Assembly (NCBI GenBank): GCA_024762735.1
Contig: JANTGU010000104.1
Span: 1-7,568, forward strand
Length of the DNA: 7,568 nucleotides
Reading direction: 5' to 3'
DNA from: Bacteroidales bacterium
GTDB taxonomy: Bacteria > Bacteroidota > Bacteroidia > Bacteroidales > F082
Shown piece by piece: positions 1-7,212 of this stretch. Each line of letters begins with the position of its first letter. Position 1 is the stretch's first letter. Both the position numbers and the translations under genes were made by a program. The notes beneath the pieces were generated by a model. It did not search any database and had not been told where the DNA came from. It saw only the letters and a list, made by a program, of their open reading frames with translations.

Positions 1-937
1 TACGAACAGCCTCTTTTTCCACGTCGTGGAAATATTTTTTAACGAGTTTTTCTTTTTCAGCACGCTCTTCTTCGTCGAATGTTTCCAGGTATGCTTCGCG
101 GATGGCTTTGAAACTGTCGGTGCGGGCATGTTTGTCAGGATTTCCCTGCAAGGCCAGCTGGTAGCATTGGTCGTAAGTGGCAGCATGAACGGCCTCTTTT
201 AATTCAGGGTCGTTGTTTTCGTGACAATATTCGCGTTTTGGACTTGCCTTTTCAACTTTGGAAGCCAGGTCGATTTGCGCCTGACACTGTACTTTAATGG
301 CGTCATGAGCTACTTTAAGCGCTTCCAGCATAACAGCTTCCGAAACTTCTTTCATTTCACCTTCTACCATCATGATGTTATCGAGGGTAGCGGCAACCAT
401 AAGTTCCAGGTCGGCTTCTTCTAATGCTTCTCGGCTTGGGTTAATGACAAATTCACCATTAACTCGGGCTACTCTTACTTCTGAGATAGCCTCTTTGATA
501 GGGATATCGGAAACTGCCAGGGCAGATGACGCTGCCAGCGCGGCGTAAGCATCGGGAAGTACATCCGATTCACCCGAAATGAGTGTAATAAGCACTTGCG
601 TTTCAGCGTGGTAGTCTTCGGGGAAGAGGGGACGCAATGCGCGGTCAACCAATCTTGAAATCAGGATTTCATATTCGGTAACCCTGCCTTCACGCTTGAA
701 AAATCCACCGGGGAATTTACCGGTGGCAGCATATTTTTCTTTATAGTCAACTGATAGTGGCATGAAGTCAACATCTTCTCTGGCTTCCTGAGCCGAGACA
801 ACGGTTGCCAGCAACATGGTGTTGCCGATTTTAATAACGACGGATCCGTCGGCTTGTTTGGCGAGCTTACCGGTTTCGATGGTAACGGTTCTACCATCCG
901 GTAAATCAAACGATTGTGTGATCAAATTATATGACAT
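1..937 (-). CDS. pnp: Polyribonucleotide nucleotidyltransferase (PNPase), N-terminal part, cut by the window edge
   Basis: PNPase is a trimeric, phosphate-dependent 3'-to-5' exoribonuclease of the cytoplasm that also adds 3' tails and works in mRNA turnover. I translated this frame by hand. It opens MSYNLITQSFDLPDGRTV at an ATG (935-937) and stays open for 312 codons to the window edge; the KH and S1 RNA-binding domains expected downstream lie outside. Residues 1-145 or so form the first RNase PH-like domain, with the substrate-loop motif FFKREGR at 79-85 (FFRR in E. coli) and LVDRALRPLFP at 96-106. Residues of roughly 240-312 are the start of the helical linker between the two RNase PH domains, rich in Glu and Lys. 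The leader holds no Shine-Dalgarno sequence, as is usual in Bacteroidota. It lies 97 nt downstream of rpsO, the classic rpsO-pnp order, but an intrinsic terminator separates them, so pnp needs read-through or its own promoter. Identification is firm; only the C-terminal half is unseen. Confidence 0.96.
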   Translation of the reverse strand, partial: MSYNLITQSFDLPDGRTVTIETGKLAKQADGSVVIKIGNTMLLATVVSAQEAREDVDFMPLSVDYKEKYAATGKFPGGFFKREGRVTEYEILISRLVDRALRPLFPEDYHAETQVLITLISGESDVLPDAYAALAASSALAVSDIPIKEAISEVRVARVNGEFVINPSREALEEADLELMVAATLDNIMMVEGEMKEVSEAVMLEALKVAHDAIKVQCQAQIDLASKVEKASPKREYCHENNDPELKEAVHAATYDQCYQLALQGNPDKHARTDSFKAIREAYLETFDEEERAEKEKLVKKYFHDVEKEAVR

Positions 938-965
938 AATGTGTTATAAGAAATTAATAATTCAG

Positions 966-981
966 GTGTTTACATAAACAC
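966..981. repeat. Perfect inverted repeat in the pnp leader
   Basis: The 16-base sequence GTGTTTACATAAACAC has two perfect 7-base arms around a 2-base centre. It directly abuts the rpsO terminator and ends 29 nt before the pnp start codon. In RNA it could fold as a 6-bp stem with a 4-nt loop; in DNA it has the shape of a dimeric-protein operator. Both functions are inference. In E. coli, pnp expression is controlled through a leader stem-loop processed by RNase III, which makes an RNA role here conceivable, but this stem is much shorter and lower in GC. Confidence 0.5.
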
Positions 982-1014
982 AAAAAAAGGCAATCGTAAT
1001 AATTGCCTTTTTTT
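982..1014 (-). terminator. Intrinsic terminator after rpsO
   Basis: Read on the minus strand, this is an A tract, GGCAAT, a 7-nt loop (complement of 995-1001), ATTGCC and then seven T residues. The GC-containing core is 6 bp and the flanking A and T tracts can extend the stem to 13 bp. It begins 20 nt after the rpsO stop codon, so it should end rpsO transcripts, and also any transcript running in from the efflux operon. The hairpin is symmetric enough to work on the plus strand too, but no plus-strand gene reaches it. Confidence 0.88.
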
Positions 1015-1034
1015 GCATAAGGATTGCGCCACGA

Positions 1035-1304
1035 CTATTTACGTAGTCCAAGTTCTTTAATAATGGCACGATACCTCTCGATGTCTTTAGCTTTTAAATA
1101 ATCGAGTAATTTTCTTCTTTTACCTACTAAACGAATCAGCGAACGCTGGGTAAACAAATCTTTTTTGTTTTCCTTCATGTGTTCGGTAAGGTGTTTGATA
1201 CGGAAGGTAAACAACGCGATTTGGCCTTCGGCAGAACCTGTGTCGTGTTCGTCTTTACCGTATTTTGTGAAAATCTCGGTTTTCTTTTCAGTGCTTAAAT
1301 ACAT
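1035..1304 (-). CDS. rpsO: Small ribosomal subunit protein S15
   Basis: S15 is a primary 16S rRNA-binding protein of the 30S subunit and helps shape the central domain. The 89-residue product MYLSTEKKTEIF...ELGLRK has the usual family length. It carries the DTGSAEGQ segment (21-28), HLTEHMKENKKD (38-49) and the strongly conserved LVGKRRKLLDYL (59-70), all parts of the four-helix S15 fold and its rRNA contacts. An in-frame ATG 33 nt upstream would give a 100-residue protein. I reject it because that codon lies inside the predicted promoter -7 box, the extra 11 residues do not belong to the family, and the chosen ATG has a purine-rich stretch (AGAGAAAG) just upstream. Its promoter sits in the gap after the efflux operon and a terminator follows 20 nt after its stop. 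It is the upstream partner of pnp. Confidence 0.97.
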   Translation of the reverse strand: MYLSTEKKTEIFTKYGKDEHDTGSAEGQIALFTFRIKHLTEHMKENKKDLFTQRSLIRLVGKRRKLLDYLKAKDIERYRAIIKELGLRK

Positions 1305-1334
1305 ATCTTTCTCTTTGTTTTCGTTTTTGGGCTG

Positions 1335-1365
1335 CAAAAATAGTAACTATATTTGAATTGACAAA
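1335..1365 (-). promoter_or_regulatory. Bacteroidota-type promoter for rpsO
   Basis: On the minus strand, TTTG (1365-1362) is followed by a 19-nt spacer and then TATTTTTG (1342-1335). This matches the Bacteroidota housekeeping consensus, TTTG at -33 and TAnnTTTG at -7, with a suitable spacing. The predicted transcription start is around position 1329, leaving a leader of roughly 25 nt before the rpsO ATG. The -33 box begins 6 nt after the stop codon of the outer-membrane factor gene. The transcription start is inferred from the consensus, not observed. Confidence 0.8.
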
Positions 1366-1371
1366 TCTTTT

Positions 1372-2778
1372 TTACTTTTTATTTTGTTCCTCTTCCGGTG
1401 ATAGCCAGCCGCCACCCAACGCTTTGTAAAGCGCGATGTAAGCATTCAGCAATTCTTTTCGTGTTTGAGCGTAAGCAAGCTGTGCATTAAACGATTGCCG
1501 TTCACTTTCCAGTACTTCCAAATAGCTGGTTTGTCCCTTGTCGTATCGTTCGTCCGATAATCTTTGCGCGTTGATGGCGGCATCATTCCTTATTTTAGCA
1601 GCAGCCAGCTGATCTTTATAGGTTTTAATGGCGATAAGGGCATCTTCTACCTCTTTAAAAGCCTTTAATGTTACGTTTTGATATTCCAACAATGCGGCTT
1701 CGGTGTTATGTCTTTCAATTTCAACCCGACGCTTATTCTTGCCAAACTGAAAGAGGGGGCCGGTCAGGCTTCCTGCTGCTGCCCATGCCAGGCCGCCTGC
1801 ATTAAAAGCAAGCAGGTCGTTGGTGGCATAACCCAGCAATCCTGTAATGTTCAGTGATGGCCACCGCATGGCTTGTGCCACGCCAATTTTAGCGTTTTGG
1901 GCCGCATAGAGTGCTTCGGCCTGCAACACATCAGGACGGCGTAAAAGCAATTGGGATGGCAGTCCGCTTGGAATTTCAGGCGGCATATGTTGCTCAAGCA
2001 ATGAACGGCCGGTTTCTATTTTGTCGGGTTGTTTGCCTAACAATATCGTTAAGGTGTTTTCGGTTTGTGCCACGGCGCGTTCATAGATAGGTATAGAGGC
2101 TGCCGAGATGGCTGTTTGAATTTGTGATTGGTTGTAATCTATTTCAGCCACGATGCCGTAATCGTACCTTGCTTTGATGATGGCCATGCCACTATCGCGT
2201 GAATGGTAGGTCTGGTTTGCCACTTTCAACTTTTCCTTATATTCCAGCAAGGTAAAATAGGTGGATGCCACTGCAGAAATCAGGCCTAGCTGTACCGTGC
2301 GCATACCATATTCCGAAGCAAGCAGACTGGCACGAGCAGATTCGTTCATGCGGCGGTATTTTCCCCAGAAACCAATTTCCCAGTACATTTCGGGGTAGGC
2401 GTTAAAGCTGGATGCTGAGCTGTTCAGCAATTGTCCGCCACCAAAGTTGCCGGCGCCGGCATTGGCTGAATATCCAAACGATGGCCACTGTTCTGCCTTG
2501 GTAAGCCCCAGGTTAGCCCGGGCTGCTTCGATACGGGCAGCGGCAATCATCACGTCTTTATTGTTGACAAGGGCTTGTTTGATAAGCGTATCCAGTACGG
2601 GGTCGTCAAACAAATCCCACCATTTAAGGTTGACGATGGTATCGGAAGCAGATTGTATGGTGTCAAACCTGAACTGGTTATTGCCCGTGTATTCAGGTTT
2701 TTGGAAGTCTGGCCCGGCAGCACAACCTGAAAACCAAACCGCGACGGCTGCTAAAAGGATGATATAGATATGTTTCAT
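1372..2778 (-). CDS. RND efflux outer-membrane factor lipoprotein (OprM/NodT family)
   Basis: This is the outer-membrane exit channel of a tripartite efflux pump, expected to be a TolC-like trimer spanning the outer membrane and periplasm. The 468-residue product starts with a lipoprotein signal peptide (residues 1-18) ending in FSG before Cys19, followed by AAGPDFQKPEY, the usual opening of mature OprM-like lipoproteins. Two outer-membrane efflux repeats follow. The first has WWDLFDDPVLDTLI (53-66) and helical segments to about 250. The second begins with LPSQLLLRRPDVLQAE (273-288) and NAKIGVAQAMRWPSLNITG (295-313), hallmarks of the NodT type, and ends near LLNAYIALYKALGGGW (443-458). Length is normal for the family. 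I chose the ATG at 2778, 7 nt after the pump stop. An in-frame ATG at 2796 would overlap the pump gene by 11 nt and add 6 residues; both give a workable signal peptide. It is the last gene of the operon, and no terminator is visible before the rpsO promoter. Confidence 0.93.
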   Translation of the reverse strand: MKHIYIILLAAVAVWFSGCAAGPDFQKPEYTGNNQFRFDTIQSASDTIVNLKWWDLFDDPVLDTLIKQALVNNKDVMIAAARIEAARANLGLTKAEQWPSFGYSANAGAGNFGGGQLLNSSASSFNAYPEMYWEIGFWGKYRRMNESARASLLASEYGMRTVQLGLISAVASTYFTLLEYKEKLKVANQTYHSRDSGMAIIKARYDYGIVAEIDYNQSQIQTAISAASIPIYERAVAQTENTLTILLGKQPDKIETGRSLLEQHMPPEIPSGLPSQLLLRRPDVLQAEALYAAQNAKIGVAQAMRWPSLNITGLLGYATNDLLAFNAGGLAWAAAGSLTGPLFQFGKNKRRVEIERHNTEAALLEYQNVTLKAFKEVEDALIAIKTYKDQLAAAKIRNDAAINAQRLSDERYDKGQTSYLEVLESERQSFNAQLAYAQTRKELLNAYIALYKALGGGWLSPEEEQNKK

Positions 2779-2785
2779 GCTTTGT

Positions 2786-5700
2786 TTATTTTTCATTTGC
2801 GTCTTGATTAACAGTGATTTCCTTTGCCATCTTATCCCTCTTCTTTTCGTAACCAAACAGCTTTCCTATGGCCACAAAAAGCATGGGGTAGAGAAATACC
2901 CCCAAAAAGGTGGCCACGGTCATACCGCCTAACAGTGCCATTCCCATTACCTTACGTGATTCGGCACCGGCACCGGAAGCAACCACCAACGGAAATACGC
3001 CAAGGATAAACGAGAAGGCGGTCATCAGGATGGGCCTGAAACGTGATTTGGCTGCTTTAATGGCCGAGTCGAACAGACTCAATCCGTTTTTAAACTCATC
3101 GTTGGCAAACTCCACGATTAGGATGGCGTTTTTAGCGGCCATACCCACCAACATTACGAAAGAGACCTGCGCGAAGATGTTGTTTTCGAATGTCGGGCTG
3201 ATAAGCCTTCCTGCCCACAGGGCAAACAGGGCGCCGAATATGGCAAAGGGTGTTCCCAGCAAAATGGCCAGGGGCAGGGACCAGCTTTCGTATTGAGCCG
3301 ATAATATAAGGAATACAAACAGCAATGAAAAGGTAAGTATGATGGCCAGTGATCCTGACGCTTTTTCTTCCTGAAACGACATGGCGTTCCAGGCGTAGCC
3401 CATGTCGGCCGGCAGCACTTCGGCGGCCACTTCTTTTAATGCCTGGCGGGCATCGTCAGAGGTGTATCCGCTGGCAGGCCCTCCGGTTACTTCCACCGAT
3501 CGGTAGAGGTTAAAACGGGTGGTGTAGTCGGGACCTGAAATAGGCTTTATGGTGGCTACCGTGGATAGCGGCACCATCTTACCCACGTTGTTTTTTACAA
3601 AGAAATTGTTAATCTGTTTCCCATCTACCCGGTATTCAGGTTCAGCCTGGATGTACGTTTTGTACAACCTTCCAAAACGGGTAAAGTCGTTAACATAAGC
3701 ACCCCCCATAAAGGCTCCCACGGTTGTGTAGAGGTTATTCAGGTTGATGCCCAGTTTCAAGGCTTTTTGGCGGTCGATATCCATGTAGCGCTGGGGGACA
3801 CTGGCCTGGAAAGTGGTCATGGCCTTGCCAATCTCCGGTCGCGCATTAGCCGCTTTAATAAATTTCATGGCATTGGAAGCAAGATAGGAAGGGGTGTTTC
3901 CTCCTTTATCCTGAATCATTATGCTAAAGCCTGACCCGTTGCCAAGTCCCGGAATAGCAGGTGGCCCGAAGGCAAAAGCCTGTGCACCTTTTATATTTTT
4001 AGCCAGTTTGTGATTCACCAGGTCAACAAGCTGGGTGGCGGTAAATTCACGCTCACCCCAATCTTTTAACGCCACAAACAGAAAACCCGTGTTGGAGGTC
4101 ATGGCTCCCGACAAGATACTGTAACCGGTAGCCGTGGTAACATACTCCACTTCCTCCATGCTCATCAGAATTTTCTCTACCTCTTTGGTGACCTTATCCG
4201 AACGTTGCAATGAGGCAGCATTGGGAAGCTGAACATTGACAAAGAAATAGCCCATATCTTCTTCAGGAATAAACCCTCCGGGTACCAACGAGCCAAAAAT
4301 TCCGGCAGCGATGGTCAGGATCACAATGAATACTACCCCCCGCTTCATCTTACGCGTTACCACGTTGGCAAAGCTCATATACGATTCGGTGGACTTGTCC
4401 ATGCCTTTGTTAAACTTGCCGAAAAACCATCCCAGCGGGCCTTTGTAAGGTTGGGGTTCTTTTAACAGGATGGAGCACAAGGCAGGGCTTAAAGTAAGCG
4501 CGTTAATAGAGGAAACAATCACCGAAACCACGATGGTTATGGCAAACTGCTGATAGAGTAAGCCTGTAATGCCCGCCATGCCTGCAACAGGAATAAACAC
4601 CGCAATCAATACCAGGGTGGTAGCGATAACAGGAGCGGTTACTTTACGCATGGCATCGAGGGTGGCTTCTTTGGCGTTCATGCCTTTGGCAATATTAACC
4701 TGCACGGCTTCCACCACCACGATGGCATCGTCTACAACAATACCGATGGCTAACACCAATCCCAGCAACGAGAGCACATTGATGGTGAATCCCAGCATGG
4801 GAAAGAAAATGAAAGCGCCAATCAGAGAAACGGGAATAGCTAATGTGGGAATAAGCGTAGCCCTCCAATCCTGGATAAAAATAAAAACCACCAGAATAAC
4901 CAGAATAAGGGCAATGATCAGGGTTACAATAATGTCTCTAATTCCCGCGTTAATGGCCGCGGTAGTGTCGAGCGAAACATCATACTTAACACTTTCGGGG
5001 AATTTTTCGGAAAGCTGAGTCATGTTGGTTTTAATTTTCTCAGCAAGTTCAACAGCGTTGGAGCCCGGGGCCTGATACAAGGCAATGATGGCAGCTGTTT
5101 TTCCATTTACCCTGGGAATCATGTTGTAGGTTTCCACCCCCAGGTTGATGGTGGCCACATCTTTAAGCTTGATTTGCGATCCGTCTGCCTGCGTACGTAC
5201 TACAATTTCACCAAAAGCTTTGGGGGAGTTAAATCTTTCGGGCAACCTTACGGTATAGGTAAATTCTGTTCCCGGGGGTGCTGGTTCGGCGCCAAACTTT
5301 CCACCGGGCACAATCACGTTTTGCTCATTGATGGCATTGATGATTTCGGGTACCGTAAGTCCCATCTGCGCCAAACGGTCAGGTTTTACCCAGATTCGCA
5401 TGGAGTAATCGGAAGCACCCAAAACATCAACACGCCCAATGCCTTTGATACGCGAAAGTTGATCCTTGATGTTGATAAGGGCGTAGTTTCCTAAAAAGTT
5501 TTGGTCGTACCTTCCATCGGAAGTTAAGGTTACCAGCATCAATATATTGGGCAACGATTTTTCGGTAGTAACACCCAATTTGGTTACGGCGGGGGGTAGC
5601 TTGGCTGATGCAGCGGATACCCGGTTTTGTGCCAACACCGTATTCATATCTGGATCGGTACCCACATCGAAAGAGATTTGAATGTTCATGGTACCGTCGT

Positions 5701-5962
5701 TGGCGTTGGTCGATTTCATGTAAATCATGTTGTCAACACCATTGATTTGTTGCTCAAGCGGCGTGGCAACCGACTCTTCCACGTTGATGGCGTTGGCACC
5801 GGTATAGGATGCCCTCACCTGCACGATGGGAGGGGTAAGGTTGGGGTATTGCTCAATGGGCAGCCCCATGAGCGATACAATACCAACAACTACAATCACA
5901 ATGGCAATTACCATGGCAACAATAGGTCGGTGGACGAAGAAATTTCCTTTGCTTTCTGCCAT
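2786..5962 (-). CDS. RND multidrug efflux transporter, HAE1 family, MexF/OqxB-like
   Basis: This is the inner-membrane pump of the tripartite system, a proton/substrate antiporter expected to work as a trimer. At 1058 residues it has normal length. TM1 is at about 12-32, a first periplasmic pore/docking half runs to about 340, TM2-TM6 lie at 343-500, TM7 at about 541-560, a second periplasmic half follows to about 868, and TM8-TM12 occupy 871-1035. The proton relay is intact: Asp411-Asp412 in LAIGIVVDDAIVVVE, Lys944 in GMAAKNAILIVEF and Arg974 in SRFRPILMT correspond to E. coli AcrB D407, D408, K940 and R971. From memory, segments such as SDGRYDQNFLGNYA, DYSMRIW and QLPNAASLQRSD resemble MexF/OqxB more than AcrB. 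Most of the AcrB distal-pocket phenylalanines are not conserved, so substrates cannot be copied from AcrB. The ATG lies 5 nt after the adaptor stop, indicating one mRNA. No frameshift or truncation is seen. Confidence 0.97.
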   Translation of the reverse strand: MAESKGNFFVHRPIVAMVIAIVIVVVGIVSLMGLPIEQYPNLTPPIVQVRASYTGANAINVEESVATPLEQQINGVDNMIYMKSTNANDGTMNIQISFDVGTDPDMNTVLAQNRVSAASAKLPPAVTKLGVTTEKSLPNILMLVTLTSDGRYDQNFLGNYALINIKDQLSRIKGIGRVDVLGASDYSMRIWVKPDRLAQMGLTVPEIINAINEQNVIVPGGKFGAEPAPPGTEFTYTVRLPERFNSPKAFGEIVVRTQADGSQIKLKDVATINLGVETYNMIPRVNGKTAAIIALYQAPGSNAVELAEKIKTNMTQLSEKFPESVKYDVSLDTTAAINAGIRDIIVTLIIALILVILVVFIFIQDWRATLIPTLAIPVSLIGAFIFFPMLGFTINVLSLLGLVLAIGIVVDDAIVVVEAVQVNIAKGMNAKEATLDAMRKVTAPVIATTLVLIAVFIPVAGMAGITGLLYQQFAITIVVSVIVSSINALTLSPALCSILLKEPQPYKGPLGWFFGKFNKGMDKSTESYMSFANVVTRKMKRGVVFIVILTIAAGIFGSLVPGGFIPEEDMGYFFVNVQLPNAASLQRSDKVTKEVEKILMSMEEVEYVTTATGYSILSGAMTSNTGFLFVALKDWGEREFTATQLVDLVNHKLAKNIKGAQAFAFGPPAIPGLGNGSGFSIMIQDKGGNTPSYLASNAMKFIKAANARPEIGKAMTTFQASVPQRYMDIDRQKALKLGINLNNLYTTVGAFMGGAYVNDFTRFGRLYKTYIQAEPEYRVDGKQINNFFVKNNVGKMVPLSTVATIKPISGPDYTTRFNLYRSVEVTGGPASGYTSDDARQALKEVAAEVLPADMGYAWNAMSFQEEKASGSLAIILTFSLLFVFLILSAQYESWSLPLAILLGTPFAIFGALFALWAGRLISPTFENNIFAQVSFVMLVGMAAKNAILIVEFANDEFKNGLSLFDSAIKAAKSRFRPILMTAFSFILGVFPLVVASGAGAESRKVMGMALLGGMTVATFLGVFLYPMLFVAIGKLFGYEKKRDKMAKEITVNQDANEK

Positions 5963-5967
5963 AATAA

Positions 5968-7143
5968 CTAATCTTGCGGGGTTGATTGACTTTTAAACTC
6001 TGTAATAACCGGCTTGACGGTTAACCCTGGTTTTACCTTTTGCAGTGCATCGATAACTACTTTTTCATGGGGTTTTAGTCCTTCGCTTACTATCTGCAAG
6101 TCGCCAACACGTTCACCAACTTTAATTTGCCTGCTTTCGATGGCGCTGCTGTCATTAACGATATACACCGAGTATTGTCCCTGCAGTTCCGAGATACAGC
6201 GTGAAGGAATCAGCAATGCATTTTTTTTGTCTTCAACTTTAACCACTACTTTGGCATATTGCCCCGGTTTTAAAAGGTTGTCGGGGTTTGGAAATACCGA
6301 TTCAACCAACAGGCTTCCTGTTTGCGGGTCAACTTCCCTGTTAATAAACCTTAGCTTACCATTATATTTGAATTTGGAGCCATCGGCAAGAATCAAACTA
6401 ACACTTCTGGCACTTTGGTTGTCGCTGCTTTTGTCTGTTTCCACTTCCCCTCTGCTATTGACATTTCTGGCAAACATCAGGTAATCAGCTTCCGTGAGGA
6501 AAAATTCAACCCTCACACTGTCGGTGGTTGATACTGTGTTAAGAATTACCGGATTCGGACTTTGTCCAACAAATTCACCTACGCGGGCTTGCGTTTTACC
6601 AATGGTACCGTTGATGGGTGATTTTATCCAGCAGTACCCAAGGTTGATTTGGGCAAATTCCAGGTTTGATTTCATGGCGTTTACATACGATTTTGCAGCA
6701 TCGTAACCAGCCTGCGCAGCATCTAAATCGCTTTGACTGACAGCGTTCATTTCGGCAAGTGGTTTGATGCGGTTTAAATCGCTTTCGGCTTTGGCTAACT
6801 CTGTCTCTGCTTCAGCTAAATGACTTTTCTGGGTAGCTACTTTTGCTTTATACTCTTCGGGGTCGATGGTGTAGAGCAGCTGACCTTTTTTAACGGGAAA
6901 ACCTTCCCGGAAATGAATGCCCGTGAGGAAACCTTTTACCCGGGCTCTGATAGGTATGTCGGCAAAACCGTACACTTGTCCCACAAATTTTTCGTAAAGA
7001 GGAACATCTTTTTGAACCACGTTCACCACCGTTATTTCCTGAGGAGGAGGGGCAACTTTTTTCTTTTCTTTACATGAAACGGTAACTAGTAAGATGGCAA
7101 TCACAAGGCTTGCCCATCTAAAAGAGAGTCGGTAATTATTCAT
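5968..7143 (-). CDS. RND efflux periplasmic adaptor (membrane fusion protein), lipoprotein
   Basis: This adaptor bridges the RND pump and the outer-membrane channel from the periplasm. The 391-residue product begins with a hydrophobic signal (about 11-23) followed by Cys24, a probable lipidation site, though the residues before it (TVS) are a loose lipobox. The first half of the lipoyl/barrel-sandwich domain is at about 62-97, ending TIDPEEY. A long alpha-helical hairpin covers about 98-168, and the second lipoyl half has WIKSPINGTIGKTQARVGEFV (172-192). A beta-barrel (about 205-302, with GSLLVESVFPNPDNLLKPGQYAKV) and a membrane-proximal domain (about 305-378) follow. The hairpin tip has Arg125, Leu129 and Ser136, fitting the R-x3-L-x6-S motif known to dock TolC-type channels. 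It is the first gene of the operon. The 69-nt AT-rich gap upstream should hold any operon promoter, but I see no good consensus. The start is supported by the signal peptide; no other in-frame ATG gives one. Confidence 0.95.
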   Translation of the reverse strand: MNNYRLSFRWASLVIAILLVTVSCKEKKKVAPPPQEITVVNVVQKDVPLYEKFVGQVYGFADIPIRARVKGFLTGIHFREGFPVKKGQLLYTIDPEEYKAKVATQKSHLAEAETELAKAESDLNRIKPLAEMNAVSQSDLDAAQAGYDAAKSYVNAMKSNLEFAQINLGYCWIKSPINGTIGKTQARVGEFVGQSPNPVILNTVSTTDSVRVEFFLTEADYLMFARNVNSRGEVETDKSSDNQSARSVSLILADGSKFKYNGKLRFINREVDPQTGSLLVESVFPNPDNLLKPGQYAKVVVKVEDKKNALLIPSRCISELQGQYSVYIVNDSSAIESRQIKVGERVGDLQIVSEGLKPHEKVVIDALQKVKPGLTVKPVITEFKSQSTPQD

Positions 7144-7212
7144 AAATACAGAATTAAATATTTCGATTTAAAAATTTTTGCTAAGATATGTATTTTTATA
7201 AATAAGTGTAGC

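Noticed and set aside
661..909. 82-codon minus-strand open frame inside pnp
   Set aside because: It is out of frame with the conserved PNPase reading frame, which is continuous from 937 to the window edge.
4569..5018. 149-codon plus-strand open frame opposite the pump gene
   Set aside because: It is antisense to the conserved TM2-TM6 region of the pump. The product is a low-complexity Thr/Ile/Met/Ala string with no recognisable domain, as expected for a shadow frame.
6014..6484. 156-codon plus-strand open frame opposite the adaptor gene
   Set aside because: The opposite strand encodes a clearly conserved adaptor. The translated product is rich in Ser, Leu and Thr with no family features and no start signal.
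7156..7179. Short AT palindromes AAATATTT and AAAAATTTTT between the SDR and adaptor genes, considered as a regulator operator or terminator
   Set aside because: They consist only of A and T, have no GC stem or specific arms, and are likely by chance in this composition.
7181..7188. TATCTTAG upstream of the adaptor gene (minus strand) as a -7 box
   Set aside because: It has one mismatch to TAnnTTTG, but no TTTG lies at a suitable distance upstream, and the gap is so AT-rich that such matches are expected by chance.
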